The notes below the pieces were generated by a model. It was not told the origin of the DNA, did no database searches, and was given only the letters and a program-made list of their open reading frames with translations. DNA of 64,000 nt, taken from positions 476,686-540,685 of the forward strand of contig NZ_LPVY01000005.1 of the NCBI RefSeq assembly GCF_001613805.1, written 5' to 3'. Shown here one piece after another: positions 44,252 to 52,607 of this stretch. The DNA is from Thalassospira lucentensis. Its GTDB lineage: Bacteria; Pseudomonadota; Alphaproteobacteria; Rhodospirillales; Thalassospiraceae. A program made the position numbers and the translations under genes. The stretch's first letter is position 1. Each line of letters opens with the position of its first letter.

Positions 44252-44569
44252 ATGATCAAACTCCCCGAACCGATCACCGCATATTTTGATCCCGCCAATA
44301 GCGTTGAGCAGAAGGCGGCGGCTTTCAATGAAACTGCAATTGTCGAAGACGAAAACCAACGCCATCAGGGACGACCTGAAATTGGGAAGTGGATGGCGGA
44401 CGTCAAAGCAAAATACAACTTTGTGGCCGAGCCGATTGACGTTGTTCATGCAGATGAAAAATTTGCCGTGAAAGCCAAGGTCAGAGGTGACTTTCCCAAC
44501 AGTCCGATTGAGCTTGATTACCGGTTCGAACTTGCGAATGGCGGGATTGAAAAGCTTCTGATCGGTTAG
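44252..44569 (+). CDS. SnoaL-like (nuclear transport factor 2 fold) protein
   Basis: A 105-residue protein with the NTF2/SnoaL-like small-domain pattern: [40 protein letters not shown] (the Asp/Glu/His-rich segment after the first helices) and [20 protein letters not shown]. Such proteins are often paired with SDR enzymes and regulated by HxlR/LysR-type regulators; a catalytic role (isomerase/hydrolase) is not proven. ATG 44252 is preceded by AGGAAC. It is 35 bases before the SDR start, so they form an operon. Confidence 0.8.
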   Translation: MIKLPEPITAYFDPANSVEQKAAAFNETAIVEDENQRHQGRPEIGKWMADVKAKYNFVAEPIDVVHADEKFAVKAKVRGDFPNSPIELDYRFELANGGIEKLLIG

Positions 44570-44604
44570 GCGACCGCGACTTCTTGCACAACTTTCCAAG
44601 TAAA

Positions 44605-45414
44605 ATGAGCGACCATAAAATGTTTCAGCTTCCAGATCCTGCGCAGGAATTTGCGCAGAAACGCATAGTTGTGACCGGCGGCACCAAAGGTACAGGAAAG
44701 GCCGTTTTTGAGCGCATGATGGCCGGTGGGGGAACCTTGATCACGGCAGCCCGCGGCGAGAAGCCCGATGATATCGCCAGCGACTGCTATGTGCAGGCTG
44801 ACCTTTCGACCACGGCCGGCGTCGAAAAACTCGCCGCAGCCGCACGCGAACGCATGGGAGGGGTTGATATCCTGATCCACGTTCTGGGTGGGTCATCAAA
44901 CCCGTCCGGTGGCTTTGCCGTGATCGACGATGCCGGTTGGGAAAAGGAACTGAACCTTAACCTGATGTCGGCTGTGCGACTTGATCGCTGTCTGGTGCCC
45001 GAAATGATCGCGCGTGGCAGCGGTATTGTTGTGCATACATCGTCAATTCAGCGCCGTTTGCCGCTATTTGACGCAACAACGGCCTATGCCGCAGCAAAGG
45101 CAGCACTTACGACTTACAGCAAGGTTCTTTCGAAGGAAGTTGGTCCCAAGGGCGTGCGGGTTAATGCTGTTGCGCCGGGGTGGATTTATACCGATGCATC
45201 AAAGGCGATGGTCGAACGGATTGCAGAAGGCGGCGGTATCAGCGAGGAAGCCGCGCGCCAAAGCATCCTTGACGCATTGGGAGGCATTCCATTAGGGCGT
45301 CCGGCACAGCCGGAGGAAGTGGCAGAATTGATTGCCTTTCTGGCATCAGATCGGGCGTCATCAATTCATGGAGCCGAATACACCATTGATGGCGGCACGG
45401 TGCCGACGGTCTAG
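44605..45414 (+). CDS. Short-chain dehydrogenase/reductase
   Basis: A 269-residue classical SDR. The cofactor loop is [17 protein letters not shown] (T-G-x3-G-x-G near residues 25-33); the NAG-type strand is [11 protein letters not shown]; catalytic Ser is in [10 protein letters not shown], and YAAAKAAL holds Tyr-x3-Lys. [20 protein letters not shown] and [14 protein letters not shown] complete the fold. The substrate is unknown; the HxlR / SnoaL neighbourhood suggests a reactive carbonyl or aromatic compound. The start is taken at ATG 44605; an ATG 5 codons downstream is possible and the Shine-Dalgarno is weak. Confidence 0.88.
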   Translation: MSDHKMFQLPDPAQEFAQKRIVVTGGTKGTGKAVFERMMAGGGTLITAARGEKPDDIASDCYVQADLSTTAGVEKLAAAARERMGGVDILIHVLGGSSNPSGGFAVIDDAGWEKELNLNLMSAVRLDRCLVPEMIARGSGIVVHTSSIQRRLPLFDATTAYAAAKAALTTYSKVLSKEVGPKGVRVNAVAPGWIYTDASKAMVERIAEGGGISEEAARQSILDALGGIPLGRPAQPEEVAELIAFLASDRASSIHGAEYTIDGGTVPTV

Positions 45415-45435
45415 GAAAAGTACAATGCTGCCCGG

Positions 45436-45849
45436 TCAGCTGGATTGATCGACATGTTCGATATCGGGATCAATTCCGGCAAAACTGGGCAGGGCTGTGC
45501 TCATCCATAGATGCTTTTTGGCTTTGAAAGGCGTCGGGTCGTCGAAGCTGCCAAGCCTGAAATCGAGGAAGTCAGGATAGTCGCCGTGCCGCCAGGTAAG
45601 GCTTGATCCGCATTTCGGACAAAAGCCGCGAAACCGGTTGGGCGAACTTTCAAACTCGGCCGGTTTGCCATCCCATTTCAGGGTTGCGGTCGCAAAGGTA
45701 ACAAAGGTTGAGACGCCTGATCCACTATCCTTGCGGCACATGCCGCAATGGCAGTGATTGCCGCCCGTTGGCTCGCCCGAAACAGAAAAGCGCACCGCAC
45801 CGCACAGACAGCCGCCAGTATGAAGATCGGTGGTTGTGGTGGTGGGCAT
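45436..45849 (-). CDS. GFA family (glutathione-dependent formaldehyde-activating enzyme-like) zinc protein
   Basis: A 137-residue GFA/CENP-V fold protein. The zinc cysteines appear as GGCLCGAVRF, NHCHCGMCRKDSGSG and GFCPKCGSSLTW, the exact family pattern. Only some GFA proteins act on S-hydroxymethylglutathione; most are uncharacterised. It is convergent with the SDR gene and in the same strand direction as the ferredoxin reductase 27 bases upstream, so likely co-transcribed with it. Confidence 0.9.
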   Translation of the reverse strand: MPTTTTTDLHTGGCLCGAVRFSVSGEPTGGNHCHCGMCRKDSGSGVSTFVTFATATLKWDGKPAEFESSPNRFRGFCPKCGSSLTWRHGDYPDFLDFRLGSFDDPTPFKAKKHLWMSTALPSFAGIDPDIEHVDQSS

Positions 45850-45876
45850 GGTGCGCTTTTCCTTTTTGATCAGGGC

Positions 45877-46899
45877 TTATTCCGCCGGAACGCCCGTCGT
45901 GGTGGAATATTCGAAATGGAATTCCTTGTCCGGGAACAGGTAGCTGCGCGCGGAATGGATGGCGCTTGCCCCCTCGGCAAAGCCTGAGAGGATCAGTTTC
46001 AGTTTGTGGTCATAGGTCGCGATATCGCCAATCGCGAAGATGCCCGGAACCGAAGTTGCCATGGTGGCCTGCGTGACACCAATATGGTTGCGATCAAGGT
46101 TAAGGCCCCAATCGGCAATCGGGCCAAGTTCCATGGCAAGGCCAAAGAACGGCAACAGGTGATCTGCTTCCAGTGCAAGTTCCTCGCCCTTAAGCGTCGC
46201 AACGACGACATGGGAAAGCTTTCCATTGTCACCCTTCAGGCTCTTGAGCTGATAGGGGATGACCATCTCGATCTTTCCGGCTTCGGCCAGGGCCTGCAAT
46301 TTGGCACTGCTGTCCGGGGCGGCACGGAATTTCGGGCGACGATGAACGACCATGACCTTTTCGGCAATGTCATGAAGCGACAAAGCCCAATCCACAGCCG
46401 AATCACCACCACCGGCAATGACGACCTTTTTCCCGGCAAAATCGGCACGGCGTTTGACGTAATACTGAACGCCGCCGCTGCCTTCGTAATCTTCAAGGCC
46501 TTCCATCGGGGGCTTGTTCGGGCCAAAGGCACCGCAACCGGCCGCAATCACAACCGCACCCGCATCAATGATGGTGCCGACCGAGGTTTCCAGCGTGAAA
46601 CGGCCATCGTCACGTTTTTCAAGCTTTGTGACCTGCTGACCGAGATGATAGGTCGGCTCGAACGGGGCGGCCTGTTTGGCAAGCTGATCAATCAGGTCCT
46701 GACCGGCGATCTGGGGGTGGGCCGGAATATCGAAAATCGGCTTTTCCGGATAAAGCGCGCTGCATTGTCCGCCAACCATATCAAGCGCGTCGATGACATG
46801 AGTTTTAAGCCCGAGCATTCCGGCTTCGAAAACGGCGAAAAGACCGACAGGGCCGGCGCCAATTATGGCAATATCGGTGCTGTGCGACGCGTCTGACAT
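45877..46899 (-). CDS. Ferredoxin/flavodoxin--NADP+ reductase, thioredoxin-reductase-like type
   Basis: A 340-residue flavoprotein. FAD motif IAIIGAGPVGLFAVFEAGML near the N-terminus, MVGGQCSALYPEKPIFDIPA, NADPH motif VVIAGGGDSAVDWALSLHD, and GIFAIGDIATYDHKLKLILS. It lacks the CxxC redox pair of thioredoxin reductase and has the long C-terminal aromatic tail (FEYSTTTGVP), as in the YumC-type ferredoxin reductases that supply electrons from NADPH to ferredoxin. The extreme in-frame start would be TTG; ATG at 46899 or 46905 is preferred, with GGAATGAAC upstream. Confidence 0.9.
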   Translation of the reverse strand: MSDASHSTDIAIIGAGPVGLFAVFEAGMLGLKTHVIDALDMVGGQCSALYPEKPIFDIPAHPQIAGQDLIDQLAKQAAPFEPTYHLGQQVTKLEKRDDGRFTLETSVGTIIDAGAVVIAAGCGAFGPNKPPMEGLEDYEGSGGVQYYVKRRADFAGKKVVIAGGGDSAVDWALSLHDIAEKVMVVHRRPKFRAAPDSSAKLQALAEAGKIEMVIPYQLKSLKGDNGKLSHVVVATLKGEELALEADHLLPFFGLAMELGPIADWGLNLDRNHIGVTQATMATSVPGIFAIGDIATYDHKLKLILSGFAEGASAIHSARSYLFPDKEFHFEYSTTTGVPAE

Positions 46900-47129
46900 G
46901 TTCATTCCATCCAAATAACATCAGGTCGATAAAAGCGACGGTAATTCTTTATCCAATCTATACATGTGCGAGATAGCATTTGGGACCCTTTATCGCAACG
47001 TAAACCGCCCTTTCTTGCAGGTTGTCCGGCAAACTGCTGCCTGCGTTATCCGATGCATGTAAAATCATTGCGAAGGGTGGGTCCATCACCCTACAACTAG
47101 GATCACAACACAATTATTCGACGGATATC

Positions 47130-47606
47130 ATGAGCAAGACAGTCACTGTCAGTGATCAGAAAGGTACCGAAACCCTTGCCGGACAGCTTGCCGCCCTGGC
47201 AAAAGCCGGTGACGTGATCCTGATGCACGGGACGTTGGGGATGGGGAAAAGCGCGTTTTGCCGCGCCTATATCCGCGCGCTTGCCGGTAATCCGCATGAA
47301 GAAGTCCCAAGCCCGACCTTCACGCTGGTTCAGGTTTATGAACTTGATCCGGTCCCGGTCTGGCATTTCGATCTTTACCGGCTTTCCGATCCCGAAGAAG
47401 TCCACGAACTGGATATCGAGGACGCCTTTGCCGATGGTGTTAGTCTGATTGAATGGCCTGACCGGTTGGAATACCTGACACCGCAAGACCGGCTTGATAT
47501 TTATATCGAACCCGGATCAAATCCAGATGCGCGCGTTTTTCAACTGGTCCCGCATGGCGAGGATTGGGAAAAACGGATAACAAATCTGCCCGGGGTCGCA
47601 TCATGA
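47130..47606 (+). CDS. tsaE: tRNA threonylcarbamoyladenosine biosynthesis ATPase
   Basis: A 158-residue TsaE. Walker A is HGTLGMGKSAFCRAY; VPSPTFTLVQVYE, VWHFDLYRLSDPEEVHELDI and SLIEWPDRL are the other family blocks. It is the ATPase that resets the TsaB-TsaD complex in t6A37 synthesis. ATG 47130 gives the usual length. Walker A Gly/Lys are intact. It overlaps amgK by four bases (ATGA) and begins the run leading to addAB. Confidence 0.95.
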   Translation: MSKTVTVSDQKGTETLAGQLAALAKAGDVILMHGTLGMGKSAFCRAYIRALAGNPHEEVPSPTFTLVQVYELDPVPVWHFDLYRLSDPEEVHELDIEDAFADGVSLIEWPDRLEYLTPQDRLDIYIEPGSNPDARVFQLVPHGEDWEKRITNLPGVAS

Positions 47607-48700
47607 CCGTGATTAGACGTCAGGATGTCATCGACAGATTTCTGCGCGAAAATGGCTGGGCTGATATTGAACCCGTCGCATTGGTTGATGATGCATCGGC
47701 GCGAAAATATTACCGTCTGGATAATGGGCGACAGACCGCCCTTCTGATGGATTTTCCGCCTGACGCGATCAGTGTCGACCCGCACGGTATTCATGAAAAC
47801 CCCGAACGTCCGGCTTCGGTCACGCCGGTTATTGCAACGACATCACTGCTGTCGCAAGCCGGTTGGCGTATCCCCGCGATATATGCAAGCGATGTTGCGC
47901 TTGGCCTTGTCCTGATCGAGGATTTTGGCGATCTGACCTTTACCCGTGCGCTTGATCTGAGCGGGGCCTCCAAACCGGCACTTTATCTGCGTGCGGTGGA
48001 TCAGCTCATCACCTTGCACCAGTATTGTGATACCCGGTTTGAAAGTGCTGATTCCGGGCTGGTCCGATACGCACCAGACAATTTCAAGCGCATGCTGCAA
48101 AGCTTCAAGACCGATTATCTGCCGCTGATCGTGACGGATGTCGCAAAGCGCAGCCGGGCCATCGTCGAATTTGATGCGATGCTTGAGGCCGTGTTGCCGA
48201 ACTGCTGGAGATCTGGCGAGGTGATCATTCACCGCGATTATCACGTTGATAATCTGATGCTGGTTGAAAATGACGAGGGCGGCGAGGATTGCGGCATCAT
48301 TGATTTTCAGGACGCGGCAATCGCCCCGCGGCCCTATGATCTGGTGTCGCTTTTGCGCGATGTGCGTCATGATATCGGCGTCGAACTTGAAAACAGCCTG
48401 AAAGACCGATATTGCGCCGCCTTTGAAAAACTTGATCGTTCCGATTTCGAAATGTCTTATGCTGCCTGCAATATGGTAAGGAATTTCAGGATACTGGGCC
48501 GGTTCGGCTGGCTCGCGATCAAGGCAGACAAACGACGGTATTTCGATTTCATCCCGCGTTGCTGGGAATTGATCCTGCGCGATGCAGACCGCAATCTGCC
48601 TGAATTGGCGGCATGGATTGCACATCATATCCCGGTTGAGGCACGAATTGCCCCGTCACTTTTAAGCCGACAGCAATCGTCCGAACAAGGGGCATCCTGA
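47603..48700 (+). CDS. amgK: Anomeric N-acetylmuramate/N-acetylglucosamine kinase
   Basis: A 365-residue aminoglycoside phosphotransferase-fold kinase. VDDASARKYYRL (nucleotide loop), VIIHRDYHVDNLMLVENDEG (catalytic loop with Asp) and CGIIDFQDAAIAPRPYDLVS (Mg-binding DFQDA) match AmgK. It phosphorylates the anomeric OH of MurNAc released from peptidoglycan, bypassing de novo UDP-MurNAc synthesis. The partner murU follows with a one-base overlap, which strongly supports the call. The start overlaps the tsaE stop. Confidence 0.92.
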   Translation: MTVIRRQDVIDRFLRENGWADIEPVALVDDASARKYYRLDNGRQTALLMDFPPDAISVDPHGIHENPERPASVTPVIATTSLLSQAGWRIPAIYASDVALGLVLIEDFGDLTFTRALDLSGASKPALYLRAVDQLITLHQYCDTRFESADSGLVRYAPDNFKRMLQSFKTDYLPLIVTDVAKRSRAIVEFDAMLEAVLPNCWRSGEVIIHRDYHVDNLMLVENDEGGEDCGIIDFQDAAIAPRPYDLVSLLRDVRHDIGVELENSLKDRYCAAFEKLDRSDFEMSYAACNMVRNFRILGRFGWLAIKADKRRYFDFIPRCWELILRDADRNLPELAAWIAHHIPVEARIAPSLLSRQQSSEQGAS

Positions 48701-49473
48701 TGAGTGACAAGAACGCAAAGGCGCAAGCAATGGTCCTGGCTGCCGGGCTTGGCAAACGCATGCGTCCGATCACCGATCACATGCCAAAGCCGCTGGTGCC
48801 GGTTGCAGGCAAGCCGATGCTTGATCACGTACTTGATAAGCTGGCCTTGGCGGGCTTTGATCAGGCTGTGGTCAACAACCATTATCTGGGGCAGATGATT
48901 GTCGACCACGTCGCCACCCGGACCCTGCCGCGGGTGCTTTGCTCGCCCGAGGAAGATTTGCTTGAAACAGGCGGCGGGGTGAAAAAGGCCCTGCCGATGC
49001 TTGATGATCAGGCCGTGCTGGTTGCCAATGCGGATGTCTTCTGGACCGAGGGGGCGGAGCCGCTTTTTGACCGCCTGACAGAGGCATTCGATCCCGATCA
49101 TATGGACGCGTTGCTTGCGATCTATCCGGTCGAAGGGGCGTTTGGTTATGACGGTGCTGGTGATTTCTTCTGGCAGGTCGATGGCCGGTTGAAGCGTCGC
49201 GGCGATGCCGTGTCTGCCCCGTATTTCTTTACCGGTGTTCAGATCCTGTCGCCGCGATTGTTTGAAAATACCCCTGATGGCGCGTTTTCATCAAATCTGG
49301 TTTACGACAAGGCATTGGCATCGGGGCGCTGCTTTGGTCTGGTTCATGACGGGGATTATTTCCATATCGGCACGCCAGAAGCATTGGCCGATGCCGAAAT
49401 CGTCATCGCGGACGCTTTGGCGCATGAAAGTGCAGCCAGAACCGCAAAAGCCGCCAAAGCCGGGGGCGGCTGA
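48700..49473 (+). CDS. murU: N-acetylmuramate alpha-1-phosphate uridylyltransferase
   Basis: A 257-residue nucleotidyltransferase. AMVLAAGLGKRMRPITDHMP then KPLVPVAGKPM is the NTP-binding signature; VVNNHYLGQMIVDHVATR, PEEDLLETGGGVKKALP and LVANADVFWTEG fit MurU. It turns MurNAc-1-P into UDP-MurNAc, finishing the recycling route started by AmgK. TGATG links it to amgK upstream, and a one-base overlap links it to addB downstream. Confidence 0.93.
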   Translation: MSDKNAKAQAMVLAAGLGKRMRPITDHMPKPLVPVAGKPMLDHVLDKLALAGFDQAVVNNHYLGQMIVDHVATRTLPRVLCSPEEDLLETGGGVKKALPMLDDQAVLVANADVFWTEGAEPLFDRLTEAFDPDHMDALLAIYPVEGAFGYDGAGDFFWQVDGRLKRRGDAVSAPYFFTGVQILSPRLFENTPDGAFSSNLVYDKALASGRCFGLVHDGDYFHIGTPEALADAEIVIADALAHESAARTAKAAKAGGG

Positions 49474-52400
49474 TGGCGGATCTGTTCGATTATATGGACG
49501 CCGCCGATACCTTTGCCGCACCTGCGGCACAGCCGGAAAACCTGTTTTATATCCCGCCGGGTGCTGCCTTTGCCGATCTGATTGCAAAACAGCTGATTGC
49601 CGAAACGGCCAGCCAGCCCGTTGCCTTGTCCGACTATGTTCTGATGGTACCCAATCGCCGGTCGGCCAAGGTGATGCGCGATGCGTTTCTGCGTCAATCA
49701 AATGGCGCGGTGACGATGCTGCCAACCATCCGCGCGTTGGGCGAGGCGGACGAGGACGAACTGGCAATCTATGGTGCCGGTGGGGAACAGGCAGCCCTTG
49801 ATCTGCCGCCATCCATTCCGGATCTGCAACGGAAATTGCTGTTAACCCGCCTGATCATGAACCGGCCCGATCACAAGGGTGATAAACCAACTGCTGATCA
49901 GGCCGCCCGCCTTGCGGGCGAACTGGCGCGGTTTCTTGATCAGGTGCAGACCGAAAACTGCAAATTTGATGATCTTAAGGGGCTGGTGCCTGCCGAATTT
50001 GCCGAACATTGGCAATTGACGCTGGAATTCCTGCAAATCCTCACCTTGCACTGGCCCGCCATTCTCGAAACCTATCAGGTCAGTGACCGGGCCATGCGCC
50101 GCAATGCCCTGATTGCCGCCCAGATCACGCTTTGGCGCGAAAACCCGCCCGCGACACCAATTATTGTCGCAGGCTCAACCGGCCCGTTTCCGGCATTACG
50201 CGATCTGATGAGCGCGGTTTTGAACATGCCGCATGGTCGTGTGGTCCTGCCGGGTCTGATGACGGGGCTGGCACGCGATGACTGGCAGGCGATTGGCGAG
50301 GACGCCACCCACCCGCAACATCTTTTGGGCACGACATTGCGTCATATCGGACGTGATCCGGCGACGGTTCTGCTTTGGCCATCGGTGCCTGCGGCGAACC
50401 CTGGGCAGGAAGAACGTCGGCGTTTGGCCCGCGAAGCCCTGCGCCCGGCGCAAACCACCGATCAGTGGCGCCATGTTGGCAATTTCGCATCCGATGTGCT
50501 TGACGGCGTGCTGCGTATCGATTGTTCCGGTGCCCGCGAGGAGGCCGCCACCATTGCCCTTCTGATGCGTGACGCGCTTGAAGTGCCGGGCAAGACATGC
50601 GCACTGGTCACACCGGATCGGGGGCTGGCAAGGCGCGTGGCAACCGAACTTCGCCGCTGGGAGGTCGAGGTTGATGACTCTGCCGGTATCCCGTTGCACG
50701 ACACTGCACCAGCCATTTATCTGCGCCTTGTCGTGCGCGCCGTGCAGGAACAGTTTGCCCCGGTGCCCTTGCTAGAGCTTCTGAAACATCCGCTAAGCGC
50801 AGCAGGACTGCCGCCCGAACAGTTCCGTGTCCTGACCCGGCAGATGGAACAGTATGTTTTGCGTGGCGCACGCCCCGGTCCGGGGCTGGACGGTTTGCAG
50901 GTGGCACTGGATGGCTGGCGTGACGAGACGATTGATCGTATCACCGCGTCTGGTGCGGATAATGCGGCCCCGCGGATTGAACGCATCCGTGATGACCATG
51001 CACGGCTTTCCGACCTGATCGCGCGGTTTGAAACCTGTTTGGCACCGTTGCTTGATCTGATGGATGAAAAATCGATCTCGCCGGTTGGTGCCTTGCGCTG
51101 TCATATTCAGACTGCCGAAGCCTTGGCGGCAAGCGATGTGCAGGACGGGGCGGAGCGTCTATGGCGCGGCGAAGCGGGCGAGGCCCTTGCCGATTTTGTC
51201 CATGAACTGCTTCAGGCATTAACCGATTTCGTCCCCATGCCGGGTATCCGGTATGCGGCCTTTCTGGATGCCTTGATGGCAGAGCGTGCCGTGCGTCCGA
51301 AGTTTGGCAAACATCCGCGCCTGTTTATCTGGGGCACGGTCGAAGCCCAGATGCAGCAGGCCGATCTGACCATTCTGGGTGGATTGAACGAAGGTGTCTG
51401 GCCCCCCGAAGCCGGTGCCGATCCATGGATGAGCCGCCCGATGCGGCGCAATTTCGGCTTGCCAGCGCCAGAACATCGCGTTGGCCAGTCGGCCCATGAT
51501 TTTCAGCAGCTATTTTGCGCACCAGACGTTGTGATGACCCGTGCACTCCGCATTGAAGGCACGCCAACCGTGCCGTCCCGCTGGTTGTTACGGATTGAAA
51601 ACATTCTTCGGAAGTCGGGCGTTTCAATGGAAAAGCCCGATGCCCATGCGTGGCGTGCGATGGCCGATCTGCTCGATGAGCCGCGCGATGACATGCGCCG
51701 CAAAATTGGCCGTCCGGCCCCGACACCACCGGTTTCCGCCCGGCCGCAGCGGCTGTCTGTTACCCAGATTGAAACATGGATGCGTGATCCGTATGCGATC
51801 TATGCCCGGCATATCCTTGGTTTGCGCAAACTCGATGGCGTGGACGAGGATCCCGGTGCGGCGGATTACGGCAATCTGATTCATGATGCCCTTGATCAGT
51901 TTATTTCGAAATATCCCGATCACCTGCCGCCTGACGGCGAACATCAATTGATCATGATCGGGCGCGAGGTGTTCAAACCACTTGCTGCCCGTCCTGGGCT
52001 CTGGGCGTTCTGGTGGCCACGGTTCGAACGGATCGCCCGCTGGTTCATCCAGACGGAGGCCGCACGCCGTGATCATGTGCGCAAATCCTATACCGAACAA
52101 TCCGGGACGCTTGAAACCGCGACAGGGTTCGAAGTCTATGCCCGTGCGGACCGGATCGATATGCTGCGCGATGGCGGGATCGCGATCATTGACTACAAAA
52201 CCGGGATGCCGCCCAGCCAAACCGATGTTGCCAGTGGTTTCGCACCGCAATTGCCGCTTGAAGCCGCCATTGCGCAGGATGGCGGATTTAAGGATGTCCC
52301 GGCCGGTCCACCGGCTTCGATGGCGTTCTGGAAACTTTCCGGCGGTGATCCGGCGGGTGAAATTCGCGAGATCGATACCAAACGCATGAAAACCACGCCG

Positions 52401-52607
52401 GCGGAACTGGCGCGTGATGCAGTGGCCGGGGTGAATGTGTTGGCCAAGGCCTTCGCAGATGAAAAAACGCCTTATCTCAGTGTGCCGCACCCGGATCATG
52501 CGCCAAAATATTCCGATTACGTCCATCTGGCGCGCCTGCGCGAATGGATGGGCAGCGAGGATGTCGAGGCGACGGACGGTAACGAGAACAAGGGTGGTGA
52601 CGCATGA
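49473..52607 (+). CDS. addB: Double-strand break repair protein AddB
   Basis: A 1044-residue alphaproteobacterial AddB. The N-terminal inactive helicase-like part includes FYIPPGAAFADLIAKQLIAE, VLMVPNRRSAKVMRDAFLRQ; LTILGGLNEGVWPPEAGADP sits near residue 630; the C-terminal RecB-type nuclease domain has LSVTQIETWMRDPYAIYARH, GNLIHDALDQFI and IAIIDYKTGMP (Asp/Lys catalytic). I see no cluster of cysteines around the nuclease, unlike the [4Fe-4S] AddB of Firmicutes. With AddA it resects double-strand ends for RecA loading. ATGA overlap with addA. Confidence 0.95.
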   Translation: MADLFDYMDAADTFAAPAAQPENLFYIPPGAAFADLIAKQLIAETASQPVALSDYVLMVPNRRSAKVMRDAFLRQSNGAVTMLPTIRALGEADEDELAIYGAGGEQAALDLPPSIPDLQRKLLLTRLIMNRPDHKGDKPTADQAARLAGELARFLDQVQTENCKFDDLKGLVPAEFAEHWQLTLEFLQILTLHWPAILETYQVSDRAMRRNALIAAQITLWRENPPATPIIVAGSTGPFPALRDLMSAVLNMPHGRVVLPGLMTGLARDDWQAIGEDATHPQHLLGTTLRHIGRDPATVLLWPSVPAANPGQEERRRLAREALRPAQTTDQWRHVGNFASDVLDGVLRIDCSGAREEAATIALLMRDALEVPGKTCALVTPDRGLARRVATELRRWEVEVDDSAGIPLHDTAPAIYLRLVVRAVQEQFAPVPLLELLKHPLSAAGLPPEQFRVLTRQMEQYVLRGARPGPGLDGLQVALDGWRDETIDRITASGADNAAPRIERIRDDHARLSDLIARFETCLAPLLDLMDEKSISPVGALRCHIQTAEALAASDVQDGAERLWRGEAGEALADFVHELLQALTDFVPMPGIRYAAFLDALMAERAVRPKFGKHPRLFIWGTVEAQMQQADLTILGGLNEGVWPPEAGADPWMSRPMRRNFGLPAPEHRVGQSAHDFQQLFCAPDVVMTRALRIEGTPTVPSRWLLRIENILRKSGVSMEKPDAHAWRAMADLLDEPRDDMRRKIGRPAPTPPVSARPQRLSVTQIETWMRDPYAIYARHILGLRKLDGVDEDPGAADYGNLIHDALDQFISKYPDHLPPDGEHQLIMIGREVFKPLAARPGLWAFWWPRFERIARWFIQTEAARRDHVRKSYTEQSGTLETATGFEVYARADRIDMLRDGGIAIIDYKTGMPPSQTDVASGFAPQLPLEAAIAQDGGFKDVPAGPPASMAFWKLSGGDPAGEIREIDTKRMKTTPAELARDAVAGVNVLAKAFADEKTPYLSVPHPDHAPKYSDYVHLARLREWMGSEDVEATDGNENKGGDA

